Positions 19,315 to 29,694 of a stretch of 34,918 bases of DNA are shown piece by piece; the first letter of the stretch is position 1, and the number at the start of each line of letters is the position of its first letter. The DNA comes from Nocardioides sp. Lineage in GTDB: Bacteria > Actinomycetota > Actinomycetes > Propionibacteriales > Nocardioidaceae. The DNA is taken from positions 1 to 34,918 of the forward strand of contig JAFMQY010000016.1 of assembly GCA_017354415.1 (NCBI GenBank), given 5' to 3'. Below the pieces are notes generated by a model. It searched no databases. It saw only the letters and a list, made by a program, of their open reading frames with translations, and was not told the origin of the DNA. The position numbers and the translations under genes are program-made.

Positions 19315-19536
19315 TCAGCCGGCTCTGTCACCGTACGGCGGCCCGATGCGCTGCACCGACAGCAGCGGCAACGCGAGGTCACGAACCCTGGCCAGCAGCC
19401 CGTGCAGCGCAGCCTGGTCGGTGACGTCGCCGGCGATGAGGGTGACGCCGCCCGCCTCGGTGGTGATCTCCATGCCGTCGAACCACGCCGACCAGGACCC
19501 GTCGAGCCCGTCCGTCACGCGAATCTCGTATCTCAT
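19315..19536 (-). CDS. Small conserved hypothetical protein (73 aa)
   Basis: ATG 19536: MRYEIRVTDGLDGSWSAWFDGMEITTEAGGVTLIAGDVTDQAALHGLLARVRDLALPLLSVQRIGPPYGDRAG; looks like a family I associate with actinobacterial regulators, but function is unknown. Confidence 0.65.
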   Translation of the reverse strand: MRYEIRVTDGLDGSWSAWFDGMEITTEAGGVTLIAGDVTDQAALHGLLARVRDLALPLLSVQRIGPPYGDRAG

Positions 19537-19847
19537 GGCGACCGATTCGACCGCACCACACCGCAGCCCGACGTCACTCACAGGTGCCGACCCGGGTGGA
19601 CACGTCCGGCAATGGGCAGACCGGCCGGGTGGCCGAAGGTGGTAGTCGGGGACTCGTCCACGTCGGCCCGGCGACAGAGGCAGCGTCGCCACGTCGCTTC
19701 CACCATCGGGCAGCACGCGGTTACGTCGTCTGCACGGACTTCCACCTCGAATGGCACTTCGGGCTGACGACCGGAGTCGCCGTGTCGGGTGACTCTGGGT
19801 GGGTTCGATCGTCACAGACCTCAGCGGGTCGCAACCGAGGAGTCCCC

Positions 19848-20282
19848 ATGATCTACCACCTGACCCGAATGACGTTCAAGCCGGATGTTCCGCCGGAGGA
19901 GGTCGAGGCCGGCCTCGAACGCCTGCGACGGTATCCCCGAGAGATCGACGTGATCCAGGACTGGTGCGTGGGCCGCGATATAGGTGGAGAGTTCGAGTAC
20001 TGCGCCATGTACGCACTGGCCGACATCCGGGCCTACGAGACCTACCTGAGCGCGCCCTGGCACCTGCAGACCGACGCCGCCGGTCTGCCGCTCGTGTCCG
20101 ACTTCGCCTCGTTCGACATCACCGACGACGAGGACGCCGCGATCGCCGACGAGATCGCCGATGTCCACCGGCGTCGGTTCGAGAGCCACCCGGAGATCCT
20201 CGGTCTCGTCGAGGACCTCGACTCCTACGCCGGAAGCGGCGTACCGGACCGCAGTACGGCATCCCAGTTGGAGTCGTCGTGA
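19848..20282 (+). CDS. Dabb (stress-responsive alpha/beta barrel)-domain protein
   Basis: ATG 19848 with gaggag upstream; MIYHLTRMTFKPDVPPEEVEAGLERLRRYPREIDVIQDWCVGRDIGGEFEYCAMYALADIRAYETYLSAPWHLQ. Confidence 0.75.
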   Translation: MIYHLTRMTFKPDVPPEEVEAGLERLRRYPREIDVIQDWCVGRDIGGEFEYCAMYALADIRAYETYLSAPWHLQTDAAGLPLVSDFASFDITDDEDAAIADEIADVHRRRFESHPEILGLVEDLDSYAGSGVPDRSTASQLESS

Positions 20283-20845
20283 CTGGCTACAACGTCGTTC
20301 TCTTCCTCCACATCACGTCGGTGATCGTCATGTTCGGCTGTCTGGGTGCGGACTGGGTGGCCATCGGGGGCCTGAGGTCCGCGAGGACCGCTGGTCAAGC
20401 CGAGCCTTGGGTTCGCACCCTGGAAGTGTCGGCCTCGATTGGTCCCTGGGCACGCCTCGCCGTCCTCGGCGCGGGCCTCTTTCTCGCCATCGACGCCTGG
20501 TCCTGGCAAGGCTGGATCATCGTCGGGCTTGCCGGGTGGGTCGCATACGTCGTTCTCGGTGAACCGCTGACCGGCCGAGAGCTACGGGAGGTGGGAGCCC
20601 TGGTCCGATCCGCGGACGGCGACCTTTCACCAGTGGCCACCGCCACGCTCCGGCACCCGCGCATGTGGAACGCGGTCCTGGTCAGGGCCGGGCTCGGCGC
20701 CGGGATCGTGTTCTGCATGGTCACGAAACCACCGGCCCCCGCGGCCGCCGTCGCGGTCATCCTGGGCGCAGCAGCCGGCCTCGTGGCCGCTCGGCTGACC
20801 ACCAGGCCCGCTCGTCGCATTCCGACCACGCACCAGGCGTCGTAG
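20279..20845 (+). CDS. Small multi-pass membrane protein (DUF2269-like)
   Basis: GTG start overlaps the preceding stop (GTGA); MTGYNVVLFLHITSVIVMFGCLGADWVAIGGLRSAR with several hydrophobic helices. Confidence 0.65.
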   Translation: MTGYNVVLFLHITSVIVMFGCLGADWVAIGGLRSARTAGQAEPWVRTLEVSASIGPWARLAVLGAGLFLAIDAWSWQGWIIVGLAGWVAYVVLGEPLTGRELREVGALVRSADGDLSPVATATLRHPRMWNAVLVRAGLGAGIVFCMVTKPPAPAAAVAVILGAAAGLVAARLTTRPARRIPTTHQAS

Positions 20846-20972
20846 GGATCGTGCCGGCCTTCGGTCGCGCCCGTCGAGTGTGGTCGGTACCTCCCTGTCC
20901 GAACCATCCGGGCGACGGTCTCCTGGGCCGATGTCACGCTGCGCCTCGAGGCGTTCGTGGACGCGACGGAGT

Positions 20973-21782
20973 TCACGTCCACTTGAACAACCTGACGGCC
21001 AGTGGCGTGAGCACGGCCGTCCACGCGACCATGGCGACGATCTGGATCCACGGGAAGGTGGAGCCTCCGAACCAGCCGTACGACATCACCTGCGAGGCCG
21101 CCCCGAGCGGGGTGACCCGCGCGATCTGATAGAGCACAGTGCCCGGCTCGATGACGGTGAAGACGCCGGCGGTGAGGAGCAGGGGGAAGAAGATGATGTT
21201 GCCGATGGCCGTGCCGGCCGAGGCGCGCGAGACGCGCGCGGAGACCAGGGAGCCGAGCGCCATCATCGAGGCCATGCCGAGCACGAACCCGAACACCACC
21301 ATGGCGACGTTGTTCGGCTCGACGACACGGAACAGGGCCGACGTGACGATGACGGCGATCAGCGCCCCGGCCAGGGACATCGTGACGTTGATGATGAAGT
21401 GCGCGGCGAACAACGACTGCGGACGCATCGGTGTGGCGGAGAATCGCTTGAGCACGCCCCTCTCGCGGAAGCCCCCGAAGCTGGCGGGCATGATGGTGAG
21501 CGCGGTGATGGCGATGGGCATGGCGAGCATCGCGGGCAGGACGACGTTGATGACCGTGACGCCGTAGAACGGCGTGCCGGCCCAGGTGTCTCCCGTGGCG
21601 ATCTCGCGCAGCTCCGGCGCGATCGCGGCTTGACCCAGGATGAGCACGGTCGGGAACAGCAGCACCCAGAAGATGTCGCTTCCTCTGACCCAGACCTTCC
21701 CCTCGGTCAGGACGAGGCGGCGGAAGCCGCGCGAGCGAGTGGCGCGGAGTACGGCCCGTGGCGATGAGGTCGTGGTGGCCAT
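20973..21782 (-). CDS. ABC-2 type transporter permease
   Basis: 269 aa; six hydrophobic segments, FRERGVLKRFSATPMRPQSLFAAHFIINV and FPLLLTAGVFTVIEPG typical of ABC-2 permeases. Confidence 0.9.
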   Translation of the reverse strand: MATTTSSPRAVLRATRSRGFRRLVLTEGKVWVRGSDIFWVLLFPTVLILGQAAIAPELREIATGDTWAGTPFYGVTVINVVLPAMLAMPIAITALTIMPASFGGFRERGVLKRFSATPMRPQSLFAAHFIINVTMSLAGALIAVIVTSALFRVVEPNNVAMVVFGFVLGMASMMALGSLVSARVSRASAGTAIGNIIFFPLLLTAGVFTVIEPGTVLYQIARVTPLGAASQVMSYGWFGGSTFPWIQIVAMVAWTAVLTPLAVRLFKWT

Positions 21783-21784
21783 GG

Positions 21785-22531
21785 TCAGGCGCTCCGGGTG
21801 GTCGAAGCGGCTGGGGACTTGGCGGTGAGGGCGACGAAGACATCCTCGAGGCTCCGGGCGTCGCCGACGGAGTCGATGAGCTCCTGGGGCGAGCCTTCGG
21901 CGATGATGCGGCCGTGGTCGAGGATGACCAGGCGGTCACACAGGCGCTCGGCCTCCTCCATGAAGTGGGTGACGAGCAGCACGGTGGCGCCCGTGTCGCG
22001 CGCGCGGCGCACGACTTCCCAGGTGGTACGACGCGCCTGCGGGTCGAGGCCTTGGGTCAGCTCGTCGAGGATGGCGACCTTCGGGTTGCCGACCAGCGCC
22101 AGCGCGATGGACACCCGCTGCTTCTGACCTCCTGAGAGGCTCTTGAATCGGGCGTCGCGCGTGTCCTTCAGGTCGAGCACGGTGAGGAGATCGTCGACGT
22201 CGGCCGGGGTCTCGTAGAAGCTCGCGAAGAGCGAGAGCGCCTCGAGGACGGTGACCTTGTCGTGGAGCCCGGCCTCCTGGAACTGGATGCCCACGTGTTC
22301 GCGGATGAGGTCCGGGTGAGTCTGCGGGTCGATGCCTATGACGAGGATGTGGCCGTCGTCGGCGTCGCGGAGGCCCGCGATGCACTCGACGGCAGTGGTC
22401 TTCCCGGAACCGTTGGGGCCGAGGATGCCGAAGATCTCGCCCGGCGCCACGGAGAAGGAGACATCCGCGACGGCCACCTTGGGGCCATAGGTCTTCCTGA
22501 GGTTCTGCACCTCCACGATGGGGTCGGCCAT
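21785..22531 (-). CDS. ABC transporter ATP-binding protein
   Basis: 248 aa; GPNGSGKTTAVECI (Walker A), LSGGQKQRVSIAL (signature), VAILDELTQGLDPQARR (Walker B region). Confidence 0.95.
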   Translation of the reverse strand: MADPIVEVQNLRKTYGPKVAVADVSFSVAPGEIFGILGPNGSGKTTAVECIAGLRDADDGHILVIGIDPQTHPDLIREHVGIQFQEAGLHDKVTVLEALSLFASFYETPADVDDLLTVLDLKDTRDARFKSLSGGQKQRVSIALALVGNPKVAILDELTQGLDPQARRTTWEVVRRARDTGATVLLVTHFMEEAERLCDRLVILDHGRIIAEGSPQELIDSVGDARSLEDVFVALTAKSPAASTTRSA

Positions 22532-22666
22532 GGCTCTCCTCGAGTCGTTGTTCCCCGCGTGTCTCTGAGGGCTCCGCGCACGGAAGGGTGAGCACCATTC
22601 AAGGTACGCCGTCGGGAACGCAGCTGCTCCTGGCTACGACCTGACGCGGGGATCGGGCGATCCAGG

Positions 22667-23944
22667 TCACGCGAGCGTGCGGTCGTGCACCACGGTGCCG
22701 TCTGGGGAGAGTACGAGCTCACGGAGGTGCGGGCCGTCCAGTTCCAGTACGGCGTAGCCGTTGGGGCCGAAGTCGGACTCGTGGCCCGGAACCCACCGGT
22801 TGGGTCCGTCCAAGACGAGCCCGGCAGGGGTCTGGCCACGCATCGGGATCCGGTGCCAGGTGCTGTCGTCGGCGACCACCTCGCCCGCCTGCTGCCAGCC
22901 GCTCGACGCCACGTCGGGACGAACGTAGGGGAAGCCGCTGTGCGCGATGCAGCTGCCCCACATATGCCAGATCGGATGGGGGTCGAAGAGCGCACACAGG
23001 TGCTCGTGTCCCCAGTACCAGCCGGCCACCAGGCCCCGCTCGAGCACATGGACGATCGGCGTGGTCAGCGGCAGGGTCTCGCCGGTGTCTGTCCGCCACG
23101 GCGGATGGTGGGAGAACAGCAGGATCTGCTTGCCCGCTGCCCTGGCGTGGAGGGCGGTCCGAGTGACCCATTGCACCTGGAGCGGGCCGAGCCGGCCCTC
23201 GTCGTAGGCGGAGTCCAGACCGAGCAGCACCCAATGGGTGTTCTCCAACCAGAACAGGCTGGAGTCCTGGTGGAACCGGGGCAGGGTGATCTCCGCGTAC
23301 GGTTTGCCGCCGCTGTACATCTCGTGGTTGGAGTTGCAGGCACGGTTGAGTGCGCCCGGGACGAACGGCCACTCGGCGAGGAACCGCTCATGGATCTCGG
23401 TGGCGCTACCCGAGTAATAGACATCGCCCAGGTGCACGACCGCGCCGAACTGGCCGTCGGACTGGATCGCGTCGGCACAGTGCGGCGCGCCGTACAGATT
23501 GGTGCCCCAGTCTCCGAGCAACGCCACGCGTGTGGTGTCGGGCAGCGAGGTGGCGGCGGTGGGGCTCGGCAGGAAGTCAAACCTGCCTATGTTGAGCCGC
23601 TCCTTGATCGCGCCGAGGATGGCTCGCATCCAGCCGAGGTCGTGGCGGTCGAACTTGACGGCGAGCACACCCTCGACAACCCCGGCAGGCCCCCCGAGTG
23701 CCTGAGCGTGCTCTGCGAGTGCGGTCTGCAACGCTGCCGCCACGCGGTCGTCCGGTGAGCTCATCACGTCGGCATGGACCTCGGCTGCCTTGAGCGCTTC
23801 CAGGGCCTGGTGGATGGTCGTCGCGGCGGTGGCGATCTCGAGATCGTCGGCGTCCCGGTGAGCGGAGAGCTGCTCCACGCCCCGATGACCACCGAGCCCG
23901 TCAACGACCTGCCCGTAGTTGACGACCGGAAGAGGGTTCCGCAT
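22667..23944 (-). CDS. Calcineurin-like metallophosphoesterase with an extra N-terminal segment
   Basis: 425 aa from ATG 23944; VALLGDWGTN, VVHLGDVYYSGSA, NSNHEMYSGG, LLFSHHPPW, YWGHEHLCAL. Confidence 0.85.
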   Translation of the reverse strand: MRNPLPVVNYGQVVDGLGGHRGVEQLSAHRDADDLEIATAATTIHQALEALKAAEVHADVMSSPDDRVAAALQTALAEHAQALGGPAGVVEGVLAVKFDRHDLGWMRAILGAIKERLNIGRFDFLPSPTAATSLPDTTRVALLGDWGTNLYGAPHCADAIQSDGQFGAVVHLGDVYYSGSATEIHERFLAEWPFVPGALNRACNSNHEMYSGGKPYAEITLPRFHQDSSLFWLENTHWVLLGLDSAYDEGRLGPLQVQWVTRTALHARAAGKQILLFSHHPPWRTDTGETLPLTTPIVHVLERGLVAGWYWGHEHLCALFDPHPIWHMWGSCIAHSGFPYVRPDVASSGWQQAGEVVADDSTWHRIPMRGQTPAGLVLDGPNRWVPGHESDFGPNGYAVLELDGPHLRELVLSPDGTVVHDRTLA

Positions 23945-24057
23945 CGCGCCTTCCTCCCACCGACGGTCCGGCCTCGCGCCCTTGGCACCACACAGTCTGG
24001 ACCGGGCTCGGCCCACGCACTGGGTTTCCGGTCGCGGGTCGCCGCCAGAATGGTCTG

Positions 24058-26355
24058 GTGACCGCATCGACCAACGACCCACTGGCCGTGTCCGCGCCGG
24101 AGCTCGACCTGTCCGCGTTGCGCGACTCCTTGGCCGGCTCGTGGGGGCTGGAGGGGGAGCTCACGGCAGTCCACGGCGAACGCGACCGGAACTTCCGGGT
24201 CGACACGTCCAGCGGTCCGTACCTGCTGAAGGTCCACAACCCCGCGGACAGGGAGGAGGTGCTGGACTTCCAGTACTCCGCGCTTCGCCACATCCGCACG
24301 GTGGCACCCGACGTGCCAGTGCCCGAGGTCGTGCCGACGCGGAAGGGGCTGCGCTCGGTGGTGTTGACCGGGCTCGATGGCCGTCGCTCCTTGGCGTGGG
24401 TCATGACCTGGCTCGAGGGTCGGCACCCCGATCCGGAGGAGCTGTGCCCGACGCACCTGCGGGAGTGGGGGCGCATGTCGGCCCGACTGGGGCAGGCACT
24501 GCGCGGGTTCGTCCATCCGGCGGCGTCCTATCCGATCGCCTGGGACGTACGACGCCTCCCGCAGCTGCGACCGTGGCTCCCCGCGGTCGACGAGGGGCGC
24601 CGGCCGGTGATCCGAACCGTGCTCGACCGTTTCGAGCAACGGGTGGCACCGGAGCTGGCCAGGGTGCGCGCCCAGGTCGTGCACAACGACCTCGCCCCCA
24701 CCAACGTGCTCGTCGACGAGAGGATGGCTGTCACGGGTATCACCGACTTCGGAGACATGACGCACACCGCACTGGTGTGCGACCTGGGCGTCGCGGTGGC
24801 CGATGTGCTCAGCGGCCGCGATGATGCACTCGAGGTCGCGCATGAGGTGATGTCCGGCTATGCCTCGACGACCCCGCTGGAGCCACAGGAGATGGGGCTC
24901 GTCGCCGACCTGATGGCCGCGCGCTACGCCGCGTGCGTCTTGATCACCGCGTGGCGGACCCAACAGCTCGGCTCCGCGCCGCAGATCGACGACGTGGCGT
25001 ATGACCAGCTCGTGGCCATGCTCGACGCCGGCCTGGACACGCTGACAGCGCGGTTCGCCACCGCCGTAGCGGGCGCCCCCACGGGCACGCCGTACCGCGG
25101 GAACGGGCTTCCCTACCGCCGGCGGTCCACCACCGAGCTGCTCCGCCTGCGGTCGCAGGTGCTGGGCGGGCTGGAGGTCAGCTACTCCGAGCCGGTGCAT
25201 CTCGTGGGTGGGCGTGGGATGTTCCTCGAGGGAGCGGACGGGCGCCGCTACCTCGATGCGTACAACAACGTGCCGGTGCTGGGGCACTCTCACCCGGCGG
25301 TCGTCGACGCGGTCTGCTCCCAGCTGGCCAGGCTGAACACCAACACCCGCTACCTGCACGAGGCTCCCGTCGAGCTGGCCGAACGGTTGTTGGTCACTCT
25401 CCCGGCTCGGTTCGATCGAGTACTGCTCGTGAACTCCGGCAGCGAGGCGAACGACCTGGCATGGCGGATCGCCCGGCACGCAACCGGCGCCTGCGGAGGC
25501 ATCGTGACCTCGTGGGCCTACCACGGCGTCACGGAGGTGACGTCCGCGTTCTCGCCGGAGAGCTGGGGTGATGGTCCTCCCCCGGTGCACATGCGTCTCG
25601 TGGAGCCTCCGCCCGCCGCACCCGCTGCGGTGGCGTCGGCCGTGGAGAGCCTCGCTTCCAGCGGCCATGGCGTGGCGGCCATGCTCGTCGACGGTGTGTT
25701 CACCAGCGACGGCGTCCGCGGGCCGGCTCACGAGTGGACCGCCGCGGTCGCAGCCATGGTGCATGAGGCGGGCGGACTGTACGTCGCCGACGAGGTGCAG
25801 GCCGGGCACGGTCGGACCGGAGACGGCCTGTGGAGCTTCGTGGCCGGCCGGGTCCCGGCCGACCTGGTGACCCTGGGCAAGCCGATGGGCAACGGGTACC
25901 CGGTCGCCGCCGTCTGCGGCCCCGCGGAGCTGATCGACCCGTTCATCGCGGACACCGACTACTTCAGCACGTTCGGCGGCGGCACCGCGGCGTGCGCGGC
26001 AGCGATCGCCGTGCTTCGGACCCTCGAGGAGGAACACGTCGTGGCCCGTGTGGCCGTCACGGGCGCGCGACTCCTCGCCGCACTGCGCGGTGTCGCCGGC
26101 GAGGAGCCGCAGCTGGGCGACGTACGCGGCTGGGGACTCGCGGTCGCCGCCGACATCGTGGATCCCGCCACCGGTCGGCCTGACCCGCAACGCACCGCGC
26201 AGACCGTCGACGGCATGAGGGAGAGAGGTGTGCTGATCGGTCGTACCGGACGGGAGCGTGCAACCTTGAAGATCCGGCCACCGCTGGTCTTCGACGACGA
26301 GCACGCTGACCTGCTCGTCGAGGCGCTGGAGGGCACCCTTCACGCCAGTCGCTGA
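24058..26355 (+). CDS. Fusion: APH/choline-kinase-like phosphotransferase + class III PLP aminotransferase/phospho-lyase-like
   Basis: 765 aa; kinase half [38 protein letters not shown], aminotransferase half [68 protein letters not shown] (PLP Lys). Confidence 0.92.
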   Translation: MTASTNDPLAVSAPELDLSALRDSLAGSWGLEGELTAVHGERDRNFRVDTSSGPYLLKVHNPADREEVLDFQYSALRHIRTVAPDVPVPEVVPTRKGLRSVVLTGLDGRRSLAWVMTWLEGRHPDPEELCPTHLREWGRMSARLGQALRGFVHPAASYPIAWDVRRLPQLRPWLPAVDEGRRPVIRTVLDRFEQRVAPELARVRAQVVHNDLAPTNVLVDERMAVTGITDFGDMTHTALVCDLGVAVADVLSGRDDALEVAHEVMSGYASTTPLEPQEMGLVADLMAARYAACVLITAWRTQQLGSAPQIDDVAYDQLVAMLDAGLDTLTARFATAVAGAPTGTPYRGNGLPYRRRSTTELLRLRSQVLGGLEVSYSEPVHLVGGRGMFLEGADGRRYLDAYNNVPVLGHSHPAVVDAVCSQLARLNTNTRYLHEAPVELAERLLVTLPARFDRVLLVNSGSEANDLAWRIARHATGACGGIVTSWAYHGVTEVTSAFSPESWGDGPPPVHMRLVEPPPAAPAAVASAVESLASSGHGVAAMLVDGVFTSDGVRGPAHEWTAAVAAMVHEAGGLYVADEVQAGHGRTGDGLWSFVAGRVPADLVTLGKPMGNGYPVAAVCGPAELIDPFIADTDYFSTFGGGTAACAAAIAVLRTLEEEHVVARVAVTGARLLAALRGVAGEEPQLGDVRGWGLAVAADIVDPATGRPDPQRTAQTVDGMRERGVLIGRTGRERATLKIRPPLVFDDEHADLLVEALEGTLHASR

Positions 26356-26383
26356 CCCGGGCACGGTGGGCCCTTGCCGGGGG

Positions 26384-26398
26384 TACCCCTAGGGGGTA
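26384..26398. promoter_or_regulatory. CsoR-like copper-responsive operator
   Basis: TACCCCTAGGGGGTA imperfect palindrome 10 bp upstream of the copper-ATPase ATG (26409). Confidence 0.6.
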
Positions 26399-26408
26399 TG
26401 TTCGAACC

Positions 26409-28811
26409 ATGCCAAGCGAACACGACGGACAGCTGCATCACGATCACCGTGGCGCTGGGGTGTCGCACGGCCTCTCCGACCGTGGGGCGGCCCGGACACT
26501 GTTGAAGGACCCGGTGTGCGGCATGGATGTCGACCCGGCCTCCGGTTCGCCCCGTGTGGAGATCGACGGGGAGACGTTCTTCTTCTGCTCCGAGCACTGC
26601 CGCGATCGCTTCGCCGCGTTCGAGGGCGGGCTCGCCTCCTCCCGCGGTTCCGATCAGGGCACCGACGAGGTGGAGTACACGTGCCCGATGCACCCCGAGA
26701 TACGGCAGGTCGGACCCGGCTCGTGCCCGATCTGCGGGATGGCGCTGGAGCCGGTGACCGTCGCGGCTGACGAGGGGCCGTCCGCGGAGCTGGTCGACAT
26801 GACTCGCCGGCTCTGGATCGCGGTCGGTCTGTCCGTCCCGGTGCTCGTGCTCAGCATGGGTGCCGAGCTGTTCGACGTGATCGCTGACGCGGTTCCGGGT
26901 CGGCTCTCCGCCTGGCTACAGCTGGCCTTCGCCACACCTGTCGTGCTGTGGGCGGGCTGGCCCTTCTTCACCCGAGGCTGGACCTCGGTGCGGACCATGA
27001 AGCTCAACATGTTCACCCTGATTGCGATGGGCACCGGCGTCGCCTGGCTGTTCAGCGTCGTCGCGACCCTCGCACCGGGACTGTTCCCCGACTCGTTCCG
27101 CACGATGGACGGCTCGGTGCCGGTGTACTTCGAGGCGGCTGCGGTGATCACGGCCCTGGTGCTGCTCGGCCAGGTCCTCGAGCTCCGCGCCCGCGAACGC
27201 ACATCTGGAGCCATCCGTGCCCTGCTCGACCTCACCCCGAAGACCGCACACCTGGTCGGGACCGACGGCGCTGAGTCGGACGTGGCCCTGGACCGGGTAG
27301 CCGCCGGCGATCGTCTGAGGGTGCGCCCCGGCGAACAGATCCCCGTCGACGGCGTCGTGGTCGACGGACGCTCGTCGGTGGACGAGTCGATGGTGACCGG
27401 AGAGTCGATGCCGGTGACCAAGAGCGCCGGCGACACGGTCATCGGCGGCACTCTCGCGGCGGGCGGCACTCTCCTGATCGAGGCACGAGCGGTCGGGCGG
27501 GACACCATGCTGGCGCGCATCGTGCAGATGGTCGCCGACGCGCAGAGGTCTCAGGCGCCGATCCAGCGGCTTGCGGACCGAGTCTCCGCGTGGTTCGTGC
27601 CGACCGTCATCGGGATCGCCGTTCTCGCGTTCGTGGTCTGGGCCGTGGTGGGACCCGATCCGAAGCTCGCCCACGCGCTGGTGGTGGCCGTGAGCGTCCT
27701 GATCATCGCCTGCCCCTGCGCCCTGGGCTTGGCCACCCCGATGTCGATCATGGTGGGCGTCGGACGGGGTGCCCGCGCGGGCGTGCTCATCAAGAACGCC
27801 GCCGCCCTCGAACGGTTCGAGAAGGTCGACACCCTGGTCGTGGACAAGACCGGCACCCTGACCGAGGGCAAGCCCGCCGTCACCCGGGTCGTGCCCGCCC
27901 ATGGGTTCACCGAAGCCGAGCTGCTGCGCTGGGCAGGTGCGGTGGAGCAGCCCTCGGAGCACCCGCTCGCCCGGGCGATCGTGAACGCCGCCCGCGGTGA
28001 CCGTTCGGACGGCACGCCAGACGCTCGGCCGGGCGACGTCCTCCCTGCGGTCGACGACTTCGAGGCGCCGGCCGGCAAGGGCGTCACCGGCGTTGTGGAG
28101 GGGCGCCAGGTCACCGTCGGCAGCAGCGGCTTCCTCGGCTCCGTCGGCGTCGACGCCAGCGTGTTGGCCGAGCGCGCAGACGATCTGCGCGGCGACGGCG
28201 CAACCGCTGTGTTCGTCGCCGTGGACGGCCGGCTGGCGGGAGTGCTGGCCATCGCTGACCCCGTCAAGCCCACCACCGCGCAGGCGCTGTCCGAGCTGCG
28301 GGACGTCGGGATCGAGGTCGTGATGCTCACCGGTGACAACCCGGTCACCGCCCACGCGGTCGCCGCGCAGCTCGGCATCAGTCGGGTCGAGGCCGAGGTG
28401 CTGCCCGATCGAAAGTCCGAGGTCGTGAGCGCGCTGCGGGCCGAAGCACGAGTCGTGGCCTTCGCCGGCGACGGCACCAATGACGCGCCCGCGCTCACTG
28501 CCGCGGACGTCGGCCTGGCCATGTCCACCGGCACCGACGTGGCCATCGAGTCCGCTGGCGTCACCCTCCTGCACGGCGACCTCACCGGCATCGCCCGTGC
28601 CCGGCACCTCTCCCAGGCCACGATGGGAAACATCCGCAGCAACCTGTGGCTCGCGTTCGGCTACAACAGCGCCGGGATCCCGATCGCCGCCGGTGTTCTC
28701 TACCCCGCGTTCGGCTGGTTGCTGTCCCCGATGATCGCGGCCGCAGCGATGGCCCTGTCCTCGGTCAGCGTGATCACCAACGCCCTACGCCTTCGGACCA
28801 TCCGACTGTGA
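26409..28811 (+). CDS. P1B-type copper-translocating ATPase with N-terminal YHS and heavy-metal-binding domains
   Basis: 800 aa; [37 protein letters not shown] (YHS), [39 protein letters not shown] (CPC), [27 protein letters not shown]. Confidence 0.95.
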   Translation: MPSEHDGQLHHDHRGAGVSHGLSDRGAARTLLKDPVCGMDVDPASGSPRVEIDGETFFFCSEHCRDRFAAFEGGLASSRGSDQGTDEVEYTCPMHPEIRQVGPGSCPICGMALEPVTVAADEGPSAELVDMTRRLWIAVGLSVPVLVLSMGAELFDVIADAVPGRLSAWLQLAFATPVVLWAGWPFFTRGWTSVRTMKLNMFTLIAMGTGVAWLFSVVATLAPGLFPDSFRTMDGSVPVYFEAAAVITALVLLGQVLELRARERTSGAIRALLDLTPKTAHLVGTDGAESDVALDRVAAGDRLRVRPGEQIPVDGVVVDGRSSVDESMVTGESMPVTKSAGDTVIGGTLAAGGTLLIEARAVGRDTMLARIVQMVADAQRSQAPIQRLADRVSAWFVPTVIGIAVLAFVVWAVVGPDPKLAHALVVAVSVLIIACPCALGLATPMSIMVGVGRGARAGVLIKNAAALERFEKVDTLVVDKTGTLTEGKPAVTRVVPAHGFTEAELLRWAGAVEQPSEHPLARAIVNAARGDRSDGTPDARPGDVLPAVDDFEAPAGKGVTGVVEGRQVTVGSSGFLGSVGVDASVLAERADDLRGDGATAVFVAVDGRLAGVLAIADPVKPTTAQALSELRDVGIEVVMLTGDNPVTAHAVAAQLGISRVEAEVLPDRKSEVVSALRAEARVVAFAGDGTNDAPALTAADVGLAMSTGTDVAIESAGVTLLHGDLTGIARARHLSQATMGNIRSNLWLAFGYNSAGIPIAAGVLYPAFGWLLSPMIAAAAMALSSVSVITNALRLRTIRL

Positions 28812-29046
28812 TCAACGGTGTGGACTGACGGTGTCGCTGATCCGCGCACACTGTCTGCGGAGTGACTGAGCCCGGGCAACACCAGGCGGACCTTCGGTCA
28901 AACTTGCCAGCTTGTCGTTGCACCGCGGACGACGGCAGTGGCCAAGGTCCTCGCTCACCCAGGCCTTCGGTCGCCGCTCCCGGACACCGCGGAACGAGAA
29001 GAGCTGATGGTCGCATCGACGCGTGAGGAACCGTTGGGTACCGCTG

Positions 29047-29628
29047 TCACTCGACGCGGTCGAGGAACTCCAGACTGCGCTGCAGCAGCAGTGCCGCCGC
29101 GTCGGCGTCGTACGACGGGAGCGAGCGGTCGGCGAACAGGTGCCGCTCACCGGGGTAGACGAAGAGCTCGGCCAGGTCAGGTTGTGCCTCCACCAGCTCC
29201 TTGGCAGCGGGGAGGTCCTCCTGGAAGAACTCGTCACCCCCGGCGCCGTGGACCTGTACCCGTACGGCGTCCGGCCATGCGCCGAAGGCCCACTCGCCCG
29301 AGATCGGGATGCACGCCTCGTAGAGCAGGGCACCGCGCGCTCCCGGCCGGGTTTGGGCGAGACGTTGCGCGGCCATCACGCCGTAGGAGAACCCGGCGTA
29401 GACGAGGGTGTCGGGCAGCGGCCTGACGGCCTCGTCCAACCGACGGTCGTCCTCCCCCTCGGCCAGCGTCTTGAGGTAGGCGAAGCCCTCGTCGATGGAG
29501 TCGAAGGTGTGTCCGGCGAAGAGGTCCGGGGTGTGCACGGTGTGTCCGCCCGCACGCAGGTCGTCGGCGAACGCTCGGACTCCGTCGGTCAGTCCCTGCA
29601 CGTGGTGGAAGAGCAGCACCTCGGCCAT
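29047..29628 (-). CDS. Dienelactone hydrolase family protein
   Basis: 193 aa; MAEVLLFHHVQGLTDGVRAFADDLRAGGHTVHTPDLFAGHTFDSIDEGFAYL, GFSYGVMAAQRLA nucleophile elbow, YPGERHLFADRSLPSYD. Confidence 0.9.
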   Translation of the reverse strand: MAEVLLFHHVQGLTDGVRAFADDLRAGGHTVHTPDLFAGHTFDSIDEGFAYLKTLAEGEDDRRLDEAVRPLPDTLVYAGFSYGVMAAQRLAQTRPGARGALLYEACIPISGEWAFGAWPDAVRVQVHGAGGDEFFQEDLPAAKELVEAQPDLAELFVYPGERHLFADRSLPSYDADAAALLLQRSLEFLDRVE

Positions 29629-29679
29629 GTCAATACACTCCTGTCCATCGAACGACTGCCTTCGAATGATCCATCACTT

Positions 29680-29691
29680 TAGAATGTTCTA
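29680..29691. promoter_or_regulatory. Candidate operator for the divergent wHTH regulator
   Basis: TAGAATGTTCTA: 5-bp arms TAGAA/TTCTA around a TG centre, immediately 5' of the regulator ATG at 29695, in the gap between divergent genes. Confidence 0.55.
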
Positions 29692-29694
29692 GAT

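Noticed and set aside
23764-26364. 866-aa minus-strand ORF antisense to the kinase-aminotransferase fusion
   Set aside because: Low-complexity R/G/H/P-rich translation with no motifs; a GC-bias shadow of the well-supported plus-strand gene.
26916-28607. 563-aa minus-strand ORF, H/D/G-rich
   Set aside because: Antisense shadow of the copper ATPase; His-richness comes from codon complementarity.
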